DNA of 17,709 nt from Campylobacter sp. (GTDB taxonomy: Bacteria; Campylobacterota; Campylobacteria; Campylobacterales; Campylobacteraceae): the NCBI GenBank assembly GCA_017940085.1, contig JAGAZK010000157.1, positions 1 to 17,709 on the forward strand. The letters run 5' to 3'. The notes below the pieces were generated by a model. It was not told the DNA's origin and did no database searches. It worked only from the letters and a program-made list of their open reading frames with translations. Positions 1-6,454 of this stretch are shown one piece after another (positions within the stretch are counted from its first letter, which is position 1; every line of letters begins with the position of its first letter). The position numbers and the translations under genes are program-made.

Positions 1-562
1 AAAATATAAAATCAAATTTAGAATGATCTTGGTGTTCTTCAAGAGCATTGCTTAATTCAATCACAAAATCACTTTCATCATCAAACACGCCAAGCCTGTA
101 TAAAATCAGCTTTGCATATAAGCTACTAGGTGTTTTTGTATCTGTGAGAAATGACATATTATCACTAAGATAAATTAGAGAATCATACATTTGAGATTTT
201 TGTGATTTTATTTCTTCTGTTAGTCTGAGTTTTTCATCAACTAAAGCGATTAGTTCTTGAAATTGTGTGTAGTTTTTGAGCCTAACTCCAAAATCATCAC
301 TAATATTGCTTCTTCTTGTTGTGTGTTTGATTTCATCTAGAGTTGAAGTGATTGAGTTTATTTCATCATAATTGATTGTAAAAATTTCTTTTTGGATAAA
401 TGAATCTACTTCGCTCGATAATCTATAAATCCCCAAAACATTTAATTTATCTCTATGAATTTCTTTGATTTGTTTTAGGTTTTGGCTTATATAAAATGCA
501 CTCAAAAAAATACTAAAAGCAAGCAAACAAGTAAGAATAAATCTGGTTTTGTTTTTTTTCAT
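1..562 (-). CDS. N-terminal part of a membrane-anchored sensor-like protein (runs off left edge)
   Basis: Reading the minus strand from ATG at 562-560 gives 187 uninterrupted codons to the window edge, so the gene is partial. The product begins MKKNKTRFILTCLLAF and has one hydrophobic segment (about residues 7-25) followed by a long hydrophilic, largely helical stretch rich in Glu, Lys and Asp, with no Cys motif. This is the usual look of a single-span sensor: an N-terminal membrane anchor and a periplasmic helical domain before a second span and an output domain (kinase, GGDEF or chemotaxis type) that would lie outside the window. The ATG overlaps the TGA of the upstream peroxidase gene (ATGA, 559-562), implying translational coupling and co-transcription. 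I cannot name the output domain, and the sensor role is inferred from architecture only. Confidence 0.65.
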   Translation of the reverse strand, partial: MKKNKTRFILTCLLAFSIFLSAFYISQNLKQIKEIHRDKLNVLGIYRLSSEVDSFIQKEIFTINYDEINSITSTLDEIKHTTRRSNISDDFGVRLKNYTQFQELIALVDEKLRLTEEIKSQKSQMYDSLIYLSDNMSFLTDTKTPSSLYAKLILYRLGVFDDESDFVIELSNALEEHQDHSKFDFIF

Positions 563-1407
563 TTCAAAATCTCCGGCGTTTTGCCATTAAGTGTTTCTAA
601 AAAAGCCATTAAATTTTTTAAATCATCTCCGTTTATTTCTTTGTGTTTGACTACTATGTCTTTGTTTGCAAGCAAAATAAACACTTCTTTTATTGTATTT
701 GCACTGCCATTATAAAAATATGGAGCTGTTTTTAATATATTTCTTAAAATCGGGACTTTTTGATAAGCGTTTTTTCCGCTTGTTGTTTGAGTGATAATCA
801 AATTTCCGCCCAAATTTACTCCATTATGACAAGGTATGCAAGATTTCCTAAAAAATTTCAAACCGGCTTTTTCGTCTGATGCTAATGCGTTTTTGTTTCC
901 TAATAAATAATCATCAAATTTACTTGGTGTTTTTAGGGCTTGGATAAAATTTGCAATAGCATCTTGGACAAATTTTACATTAGCTCCTGAGCCATAAATA
1001 TTTTCAAACAAATTTGCATAATCTGGGATTTTTTTGATACGGTTTATTAGTTCGTGTGTTTGAGTGCCAAGACCTTTTGGTGATTGGATTTTAAATTTAA
1101 TATAATCTCTTAAATTTGTATGCTCACCAGCGCTTCCATACATTTTGTTTAATGATGCGTTTAAAATAGTGCTTGGATTTGGGTATCTCCAATGACTTGT
1201 GCCCGTAACTTCTCTGGCTAAATGATGACAATTTTCACAAGACATTGATCTTTTGCTTATTCTTTGGTCAAAAAATAGTTTTTTGCCTAGCATTGCTTTG
1301 CTTACATCATAATCTATTTCGTTTGTTATAGGTGTGAAAATCCTATCATTTGCACCCAAAAACGAAACAAAAATCACAAAGCAAAGAGCAAATTTGACAA
1401 TATGCAT
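559..1407 (-). CDS. Di-haem cytochrome c peroxidase family protein (periplasmic)
   Basis: The protein (282 aa) has a signal peptide (MHIVKFALCFVIFVSFLGA) and two c-type haem motifs, CENCH (about residue 57) and CIPCH (about residue 190). Around them are the usual family blocks: 'AMLGKKLFFDQRIS', 'MSCENCH', 'HNGVNLGG', and near the C-terminus 'RNILKTAPYFYNGSANTIKE'. Members of the CcpA/MauG family reduce hydrogen peroxide in the periplasm with electrons from cytochrome c. The length is shorter than the roughly 310-340 aa of classical bacterial enzymes. A longer reading frame exists from TTG at 1428, but ATG at 1407 has an AGGG ribosome site seven bases upstream and starts directly at the signal peptide, so I chose it. 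It overlaps the following sensor-like gene by four bases and diverges from znuA. Family assignment is firm; true peroxidase activity is inferred. Confidence 0.9.
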   Translation of the reverse strand: MHIVKFALCFVIFVSFLGANDRIFTPITNEIDYDVSKAMLGKKLFFDQRISKRSMSCENCHHLAREVTGTSHWRYPNPSTILNASLNKMYGSAGEHTNLRDYIKFKIQSPKGLGTQTHELINRIKKIPDYANLFENIYGSGANVKFVQDAIANFIQALKTPSKFDDYLLGNKNALASDEKAGLKFFRKSCIPCHNGVNLGGNLIITQTTSGKNAYQKVPILRNILKTAPYFYNGSANTIKEVFILLANKDIVVKHKEINGDDLKNLMAFLETLNGKTPEILK

Positions 1408-1439
1408 ACAAAACCCTGATTTTCTCAAAAATTTGGACT

Positions 1440-1445
1440 ATAATA
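1440..1445 (-). promoter_or_regulatory. Candidate -10 box of the peroxidase gene
   Basis: The minus strand reads TATTAT at 1445-1440, about 33 bases upstream of the peroxidase ATG (1407). It would give a leader of roughly 25 nt. No -35 element is recognisable, as is usual for Campylobacter housekeeping promoters. Tentative. Confidence 0.35.
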
Positions 1446-1515
1446 ACCAAAATTTGCTAAAACTATCTTTATTTATAATGATTTTGTAGATTAAGTAAAA
1501 ATAAGCTCTATTTGA

Positions 1516-1521
1516 TATAAT
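1516..1521 (+). promoter_or_regulatory. -10 box for the znuA operon
   Basis: A perfect TATAAT lies 25 bases upstream of the znuA ATG (1547), giving a short leader with the ribosome site AAGGTGG (1537-1543). A second TATAAT occurs at 1474-1479 in the same divergent spacer. Either could serve. A zinc- or iron-responsive repressor site would be expected here, but I could not identify one with confidence. Confidence 0.5.
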
Positions 1522-1546
1522 TGTGTTTTATCAAAAAAGGTGGAAA

Positions 1547-2395
1547 ATGAATAAGATATTTTTACTTGCTTTTTGCTGTGCGGTGGCATGGACTAAGCCG
1601 ATTGTAAGTGCGAGTATTGCTCCGATTGGTAATTTTGTAGAAATTATTTCGCAAAATACCGTAGAAATCAACATTGTAGCTAGTTCAAATCCGCATTCTT
1701 ACGAGCCAAGACCAGAACAAATTGCAAAATTGTCAAAAAGTGAGTTGTTTTTTGCTGTGGGAGTTGAGTTTGAAAAAGTTTGGTTGCCTAAATTTGAAAA
1801 ACAATTCAAAAATTTAATTATCATCGATACTGCTAAAAATATACAAAAAATTCATCTCAATCACGATGATGACGATGATGACGATCATCACGAAAATCAC
1901 GATCATAGCGGATTAGATCCGCATATTTGGCTTGATCCAGTTTTAGTAAAAACTATGGCTGAAAATATTGCTTTGGCTTTGAGCGATAAATTTCCACAAA
2001 ATGCTGAAATTTACGCTACAAATTTAAATAAATTTAAACAACAAATTGATGAGATTGACAAAATGGCAAAAGATAGTTTATCAAATTTAAAATCACGCGA
2101 CTTTATAGTTTATCACCCAAGCTGGGGATATTTTGCCAAAAGATACAATCTCAATCAAATTGCAGTTGAGATTGATGGCAAAGAGCCAAAACCAGCAGAT
2201 TTGGCAAATTTGATTAAAAAAGCAAAAGAACATAATGCTAAGATTATATTTGTTTCGCCACATTTTTCGCAAAAATCAGCTAGACTAATAGCCCAGCAAA
2301 GCGGTGCAGTAGTCGCCGCTATCGATGAATTGCCAAAAAATTGGCGAGAAAATATGGAACAAATAATAAATTCAATATCTAAAGCTCTAAAATGA
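1547..2395 (+). CDS. znuA: Zinc ABC transporter, periplasmic zinc-binding protein ZnuA
   Basis: This is the cluster A-I solute-binding protein that captures metal in the periplasm and delivers it to the ZnuB permease. From ATG 1547 it is 282 aa with an N-terminal signal segment (about residues 1-16). Ligand-region histidines are H50 (NPHSYEP), H126 (DPHIWLDP) and H190 (YHPSWGYF), plus D260 near the C-terminus. Residues about 103-120 form an Asp/His-rich loop (seven consecutive Asp followed by HHENHDH), the hallmark of zinc-type rather than manganese-type members. The frame is open back to GTG 1523, but the AAGGTGG site fits ATG 1547 and the signal peptide starts there. Its TGA overlaps the znuC ATG by four bases (2392-2395). 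Zinc is the likeliest substrate; manganese cannot be excluded from sequence. Confidence 0.92.
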   Translation: MNKIFLLAFCCAVAWTKPIVSASIAPIGNFVEIISQNTVEINIVASSNPHSYEPRPEQIAKLSKSELFFAVGVEFEKVWLPKFEKQFKNLIIIDTAKNIQKIHLNHDDDDDDDHHENHDHSGLDPHIWLDPVLVKTMAENIALALSDKFPQNAEIYATNLNKFKQQIDEIDKMAKDSLSNLKSRDFIVYHPSWGYFAKRYNLNQIAVEIDGKEPKPADLANLIKKAKEHNAKIIFVSPHFSQKSARLIAQQSGAVVAAIDELPKNWRENMEQIINSISKALK

Positions 2396-3138
2396 ATATA
2401 AAAATATCAAATTTGAGCTTTAGTTATGCGAAATTGCCTGTCTTGCAAAATATAAATTTGGAATTTAAAAGCGATGATTTTTTGTGCATAATTGGACCAA
2501 ATGGTGGCGGAAAATCCACACTTTTAAAGCTTATTTTAGGACTTTTGGATTTTAAAAATGGAAGCATTGAAATAAACGGAGAAAATCCAAAAAAATATTC
2601 TAAATTTATTGGTTATGTCCCACAAAATATTCCGCTAAATTCGGCTTTTCCTATGACTGCAATTAGTGTAGTTTTAATGGGGCGATTAAATTCTAAATCA
2701 TTTGGTTTTTATAATAAAAATGACAAAATATTAGCTTTAGAAGCTTTGCAAAAAGTCAGTATGAGCGAATTTGCAAACAAAAAAATAAGTGATTTAAGTG
2801 GCGGACAAAGACAAAGAATTTACATAGCAAGGGCTTTAGCAAGTGGAGCTAAGATTTTGATTTTAGATGAGCCTACAGCTAGTATAGATCCAAAGGGTCA
2901 AACCGAAATTTATTCACTTTTAAGAGAATTAAATGAAAGCGGAATTGGTATTTTGATGGTCAGCCATGATATAAATATGGCTATGGGATTTGCCAAAAAA
3001 ATTGCTTATATCAATCGTGAGCTTGTTTTGCATGATACTTACAAACTCTCAGATCCAAAACAAATCAAGCACTTAGCACACAAGGGCGAACATTTTTGTG
3101 ATGTTGAATTGGCTGAATTTTGGAGTAAGCATGTTTGA
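2392..3138 (+). CDS. znuC: Zinc ABC transporter, ATP-binding protein ZnuC
   Basis: This cytoplasmic ATPase subunit powers metal import through ZnuB. The 248-aa protein carries all nucleotide-binding elements: Walker A GPNGGGKST (residues 35-43), Q-loop Gln near residue 78 (VPQN), signature LSGGQRQ (135-141), Walker B ILILDEP (155-161) and the switch His in VSHD (about 192). The length is typical for ZnuC/TroB. It starts with an ATGA overlap with znuA and its last codons contain the znuB ribosome site and ATG, so translation of the three subunits is coupled. Intact, with no missing catalytic residue. Confidence 0.95.
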   Translation: MNIKISNLSFSYAKLPVLQNINLEFKSDDFLCIIGPNGGGKSTLLKLILGLLDFKNGSIEINGENPKKYSKFIGYVPQNIPLNSAFPMTAISVVLMGRLNSKSFGFYNKNDKILALEALQKVSMSEFANKKISDLSGGQRQRIYIARALASGAKILILDEPTASIDPKGQTEIYSLLRELNESGIGILMVSHDINMAMGFAKKIAYINRELVLHDTYKLSDPKQIKHLAHKGEHFCDVELAEFWSKHV

Positions 3139-3928
3139 GTTTTTAAGCTATGAATTTATGCAAAATGCAATATTTGGTGCCATTTTGATAAGCATTGCAT
3201 GTGGGATTATTGGCACTTTGAGTGTGATAAACAAAATGTCTTTTATAGCAGGTGGTGTCGCTCATGGCTCTTATGGCGGAATTGGGATTGCATTTTTTTT
3301 GGGTCTTGCACCGCTCCAAAGTGCTGGAGTTTTTGCGATAATTTTGGGTTTAGTCATAGCTTTTGTGAGTTTAAAAAATCAAGAGCGAACAGATAGTGTA
3401 ATCGGTGCTATTTGGGCATTTGGAATGGCTGTGGGGATTATTTTTATAGATTTAAGTCCAGGGTATAGTGGAGATTTGATGAGCTATTTGTTTGGCTCAA
3501 TACTTGCAGTTTCTGGCTCGGATTTGGTTTTTATTAGTTTGATTGACTTGATTTTTATAATTTTTGCCGTGTTTTTTTATGCTCAAATTTGTGCAGTGAG
3601 TTTTGATAGTGAATTTGCCGCACTTCGCGGAGTGAGAGTTAAATTTTTGTATTATACTATGACTACGCTTATTGCACTTTGCGTGGTGATTAGTATAGAG
3701 ATTGTGGGACTTATTTTAGTAATTGCTTTGCTTACAATTCCACCTTTCATAGCTGAAAAATTTAGTCCAAATTTAGCTGTAATGATGATTTTATCATCAA
3801 TAATTGCAGCTATTTTTTGTGTAAGTGGCCTTGCGGTGAGTTATAAATTTAATCTTAGTAGCGGTGCAGCCATAATCTTGATAGCTACGATTTGCTTTTT
3901 TGGATTAAATTTAATCAAATCAAAATAA
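3131..3928 (+). CDS. znuB: Zinc ABC transporter, membrane permease ZnuB
   Basis: This is the inner-membrane permease of the ZnuABC importer (ABC-3 family). The 265-aa protein is almost entirely hydrophobic helices. Family blocks are 'GGVAHGSYGGIGIAF' (about 41-55), 'ERTDSVIGAIWAFGMAVG', 'DLMSYLFGSILAVS', the coupling-helix-like 'ALRGV', and 'LLTIPP'. The frame is open from ATG 3098 inside znuC, but ATG 3131 has GGAG at 3122-3125 with five-base spacing and opens directly on the expected N-terminus (MFEFLSYEFM), so I use it. It overlaps znuC by eight bases and its TAA shares one base with the next gene's ATG (3928). Confidence 0.93.
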   Translation: MFEFLSYEFMQNAIFGAILISIACGIIGTLSVINKMSFIAGGVAHGSYGGIGIAFFLGLAPLQSAGVFAIILGLVIAFVSLKNQERTDSVIGAIWAFGMAVGIIFIDLSPGYSGDLMSYLFGSILAVSGSDLVFISLIDLIFIIFAVFFYAQICAVSFDSEFAALRGVRVKFLYYTMTTLIALCVVISIEIVGLILVIALLTIPPFIAEKFSPNLAVMMILSSIIAAIFCVSGLAVSYKFNLSSGAAIILIATICFFGLNLIKSK

Positions 3929-4482
3929 TGTATTTGTTTTTGCTTGCAATTGCTTTATCTATGGATAGCGTAGCTGTTTGTATGGCAAATGCGACCAAAC
4001 ACGCCCAAATAAAATTTAGCTCAATTTGCCTGATGGCTTTTATATTTGGATTTTTTCAAGCTTTTATGCCAGTTTTGGGGTATTTTTTTGGGCTTGGATT
4101 TTATAAATTTATTGCTGAGATTGATCATTATATTGCATTTTTTATACTTGTATTTTTAGGCTTTAAAATGATAAAAGAAAGCAAAAATCATCTAGAAATG
4201 GATTTTAAATTAGGTTTTTGGACTTTGATTTTAGGGGCAATTGCTACGAGCATTGATGCTTTGGCTGCGGGAATTACGCTTGGATTTGAGAGTGTAAATA
4301 TCGTATTTGCAGCTTTTATGATAGGTGTGGTTTGTTTTGTTTTGTGTATTGGGGCTGGGCTAATTGGTAAATTTTTGGGTCAAAATTTACAAAACAAAGC
4401 TTTGATTCTAGGTGGAGTTATACTCATAATTTTGGGCTTTAAAATATTATTAGAGCATTTAAATTTAATTAAATTTGTTTAA
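3928..4482 (+). CDS. mntP: Manganese efflux pump MntP
   Basis: This is an inner-membrane Mn(II) exporter of the MntP (formerly UPF0059/DUF204) family. The 184-aa, roughly six-helix protein shows the internal duplication typical of the family, with acidic motifs in each half: 'ALSMDSVAVCMANA' (about residues 6-19) and 'ATSIDALAAGITLG'. Length matches the family (about 185-190 aa). An upstream in-frame ATG at 3892 lies inside znuB and would add twelve residues with no family counterpart; the start at 3928, forming a TAATG junction with znuB, gives the normal N-terminus. It is therefore the fourth gene of the znu operon. No manganese riboswitch is visible before it, in keeping with the overlapping layout. 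Confidence 0.9.
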   Translation: MYLFLLAIALSMDSVAVCMANATKHAQIKFSSICLMAFIFGFFQAFMPVLGYFFGLGFYKFIAEIDHYIAFFILVFLGFKMIKESKNHLEMDFKLGFWTLILGAIATSIDALAAGITLGFESVNIVFAAFMIGVVCFVLCIGAGLIGKFLGQNLQNKALILGGVILIILGFKILLEHLNLIKFV

Positions 4483-4523
4483 TTATTAAGCACTATTTTG
4501 ATAAAATCGCAATTTTAACTAAA

Positions 4524-4530
4524 AAGGAGA
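4524..4530 (+). promoter_or_regulatory. Strong ribosome binding site of the polyamine dehydrogenase gene
   Basis: AAGGAGA lies four bases before ATG 4535 and fixes that start. A -10-like ATAAAAT (4501-4507) sits upstream in the 52-base gap after mntP, so this gene probably has its own promoter. Confidence 0.6.
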
Positions 4531-4534
4531 AATT

Positions 4535-5749
4535 ATGAGCCATATTTTAATTATCGGAGCGGGTGGAGTAAGTAGAGTTGCAACCGTAAAATGTGCGATG
4601 AACTCAGCTGTTTTTACAAAAATAACTCTTGCTAGTAGAACCAAAAGCAAATGCGATGAAATAGCTAAATTTATAAAAGAAAGGCTTGGCGTGGAGATTG
4701 ACACGGCTAAAATCAATGCCGATGATACCGAAGCCGTGGCGAAATTCGCAAAAGATATAAAAGCCGATTTGCTTTTAAATGTGGCTTTGCCGTATCAAGA
4801 TTTGACTTTAATGGATGCTTGTTTAAAAGCTAAAATTCCATATATTGATACCGCAAATTACGAGCACCCGGATACCGCACACTTTGAATACAAACTTCAA
4901 TGGGCGAAAAATGACGATTTTAAAGCGGCAAAAATCCCGGCACTACTTGGAAGCGGCTTTGATCCAGGCGTTACAAATGTATTTTGTGCTTATGCTCAGC
5001 AAAATCTCTTTGATGAAATCAATGAAATTGACATACTTGATTGCAACGCAGGAGACCATGGATACGCATTTGCAACAAATTTTAACCCAGAAATAAATCT
5101 GCGTGAAGTATCCGCAAATGGTCGTTACTGGGAAGATAGCTCGTGGATTACCACAAAACCACTTGAAATAATGATGAAATGGGACTATCCGAAAGTCGGC
5201 GTTAAAGATAGCTATTTGCTTTACCACGAAGAAATGGAAAGCTTGGTAAAAAACATAAAAGGGCTTAAAAGAATTCGCTTTTTTATGACTTTTGGGCAAA
5301 GTTATCTAACCCACATGAGATGCTTAGAAAATGTCGGAATGCTACGCATTGACGAAGTCGAGCATAACGGCATGAAAATCGTTCCTATTCAGTTTTTAAA
5401 GACCTTACTTCCTGATCCGGCAAGTCTAGGACCTCGCACAAAAGGCAAAACAAATATCGGCTGCGTAATAAAAGGTATAAAAGATGGCAAACCACGAAAA
5501 GTTTATATTTACAATGTTTGCGACCATGAAGAGTGCTTTAAAGAAACTGGCGCACAAGCCGTTAGCTACACCACAGGCGTTCCTGCGATGATAGGCTCGA
5601 TGATGATAGCAAAGGGCATTTGGAAGGGAGCTGGCGTATTTAATATGGAAGAATTTGACGCCAAGCCTTTTATGGACGAGCTAAACAAACAAGGACTTCC
5701 TTGGGAAATCATAGAAATGGATCCCGATGAAAGTAGAGTTGTAGAGTAA
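4535..5749 (+). CDS. Carboxynorspermidine/carboxyspermidine dehydrogenase (saccharopine dehydrogenase family)
   Basis: The product (404 aa) starts with a Rossmann fold motif 'ILIIGAGGVSRV' (about residues 4-15) and shows further family blocks: 'DLLLNVALPYQD', 'YIDTANYE', 'LLGSGFDPGVTNVF', 'NAGDHGYAFATNFNPE' and 'YTTGVPAMIGSMM'. These match the enzyme that reductively condenses aspartate-beta-semialdehyde with a diamine, using NADPH, to give carboxy(nor)spermidine, the alternative spermidine route used by Campylobacter. A partner decarboxylase is not in the window. The length is normal and the frame intact. The base composition is odd: hand counts of two 60-base lines (5101-5160, 5401-5460) give 48% GC against about 25% in sample lines of znuC or the aminotransferase, with many GCC, GGC and CCG codons, suggesting acquisition from a more GC-rich relative. 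Substrate length (spermidine versus norspermidine) cannot be told. Confidence 0.9.
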   Translation: MSHILIIGAGGVSRVATVKCAMNSAVFTKITLASRTKSKCDEIAKFIKERLGVEIDTAKINADDTEAVAKFAKDIKADLLLNVALPYQDLTLMDACLKAKIPYIDTANYEHPDTAHFEYKLQWAKNDDFKAAKIPALLGSGFDPGVTNVFCAYAQQNLFDEINEIDILDCNAGDHGYAFATNFNPEINLREVSANGRYWEDSSWITTKPLEIMMKWDYPKVGVKDSYLLYHEEMESLVKNIKGLKRIRFFMTFGQSYLTHMRCLENVGMLRIDEVEHNGMKIVPIQFLKTLLPDPASLGPRTKGKTNIGCVIKGIKDGKPRKVYIYNVCDHEECFKETGAQAVSYTTGVPAMIGSMMIAKGIWKGAGVFNMEEFDAKPFMDELNKQGLPWEIIEMDPDESRVVE

Positions 5750-5763
5750 ATTTTAAATTTATT

Positions 5764-5867
5764 TGCGTAAATTTATGCGAATTTACGCAGAACAAATTTG
5801 CCAAATTTAGTAAATTTGTTCGCCAAAACTTGCCAAATTTGGTAAATTTAAACCAAAATTTCGCAAG
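5764..5867. terminator. Three consecutive hairpins downstream of the polyamine gene
   Basis: Three inverted repeats follow the TAA of the dehydrogenase gene. Arms 5764-5773 and 5780-5789 are a perfect 10-bp pair (TGCGTAAATT). Arms 5790-5799 and 5812-5821 are a perfect 10-bp pair (GAACAAATTT). Arms from 5829 (CTTGC) and ending at 5867 (GCAAG) form a longer stem with one mismatch and a bulge. The first is likely the transcription stop; no clean T-run follows any of them. Confidence 0.55.
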
Positions 5868-5888
5868 TTTTAAATTTAAAGGATTAAT

Positions 5889-6161
5889 TTGACTTACGAG
5901 ACAACGCTCACAACTAAATTTCTTGTATTTTTGCAAACTTTAATGTTTAATTATAATCCGTATTTTTTGGATTTGATAATTTTGTTTTTAGTGATTTTTT
6001 GGGTTTGTTTTATTTTGAGTGTGATTAAATTTAAATCTTCAAAGCCATAAAACCACACATTTAAATTTTTATTATTATTTTTGGCGTTTTTGGCATTTGG
6101 AAGCTTGATTTTGCTTTTATGTTGTTATTATGCTATTTTTCAAGCTTATATGGGCGTTTGA
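5889..6161 (+). pseudogene. Small two-span membrane protein gene interrupted by an in-frame TAA
   Basis: A TTG at 5889, preceded by AAAGGA (5878-5883) at good spacing, opens a 53-codon frame ending at TAA 6048-6050. The product has one hydrophobic helix (LDLIILFLVIFWVCFILSV) ending in KFKSSKP. The same frame continues after the TAA for another 36 sense codons to TGA 6159-6161 and encodes a second strong helix (FKFLLLFLAFLAFGSLILLL). Two helices in one frame, split only by a stop in the intervening loop, look like an 89-residue two-span protein with a nonsense mutation. Alternatively the first 53 codons are a complete one-span protein and the remainder is chance hydrophobicity in T-rich DNA. 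I do not recognise the family. It sits in the 483-base gap between the polyamine gene and rpmE. Confidence 0.45.
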
Positions 6162-6194
6162 ATAAATATAAAATAAAATTCAGATTATTTTAGA

Positions 6195-6200
6195 TATAAT
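6195..6200 (+). promoter_or_regulatory. -10 box of rpmE
   Basis: A perfect TATAAT is followed by a leader of about 25 nt with AAAGGG (6221-6226) before ATG 6233. This is the best promoter candidate for rpmE and possibly the genes after it. Confidence 0.6.
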
Positions 6201-6232
6201 CGCAGACTTAATTTTCAAAAAAAGGGTAAGCA

Positions 6233-6433
6233 ATGAAAAAAGAAATTCATCCACAATATGTAGATTGCACTGTTTCATGTGCTTGTGGAAACACTTTTGA
6301 GACCAAATCAAACAAAAGCGAAATCAGAGTTGATATTTGCAATGCTTGTCATCCGTTTTTCACAGGTAGCGAAAAAATCGTTGATAGTGCAGGTAGAGTA
6401 GATAAATTTAAGAAAAAATACAATATGAAATAA
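6233..6433 (+). CDS. rpmE: Ribosomal protein bL31, zinc-binding (C+) type
   Basis: This 66-aa protein of the large ribosomal subunit starts MKKEIHPQY and keeps the four zinc-ribbon cysteines C16, C18, C36 and C39 (SCACG and CNACH). It is therefore the zinc-containing form, whose synthesis is often balanced against a zinc-free paralogue in other bacteria; no such paralogue is in this window. Length and the C-terminal basic segment ([10 protein letters not shown]) are normal. It has its own promoter and strong ribosome site. Two bases after its TAA begins a hairpin that overlaps the start of rsmI. Confidence 0.96.
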   Translation: MKKEIHPQYVDCTVSCACGNTFETKSNKSEIRVDICNACHPFFTGSEKIVDSAGRVDKFKKKYNMK

Positions 6434-6435
6434 TT

Positions 6436-6454
6436 AGCAAGGCTTTTCCTTGCT
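6436..6454 (+). terminator. Terminator-like hairpin that covers the rsmI ribosome site and start codon
   Basis: AGCAAGG (6436-6442) and CCTTGCT (6448-6454) form a perfect 7-bp stem with a CTTTT loop, followed by TTATTT. It lies just after the rpmE stop, where a terminator would be expected. Its 5' arm contains the AAGG ribosome site of rsmI and its 3' arm contains the rsmI TTG start (6450-6452). Confidence 0.6.

Noticed and set aside
482..715. Plus-strand ORF of 77 codons
   Set aside because: It lies antisense across the peroxidase C-terminus and the left-edge sensor gene, both of which have convincing protein features. The frame is a shadow.
1861..1905. GAT/GAC triplet repeat in znuA as a phase-variable microsatellite
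   Set aside because: The tract mixes GAT and GAC and changes would stay in frame. It encodes the Asp/His metal loop normal for zinc-type ZnuA, so switching is not supported.
5709..5936. 75-codon minus-strand ORF after the polyamine gene
   Set aside because: It runs through the three hairpins and reads as Lys/Phe/Asn-rich translation of AAATTT DNA, with no ribosome site and no family features.
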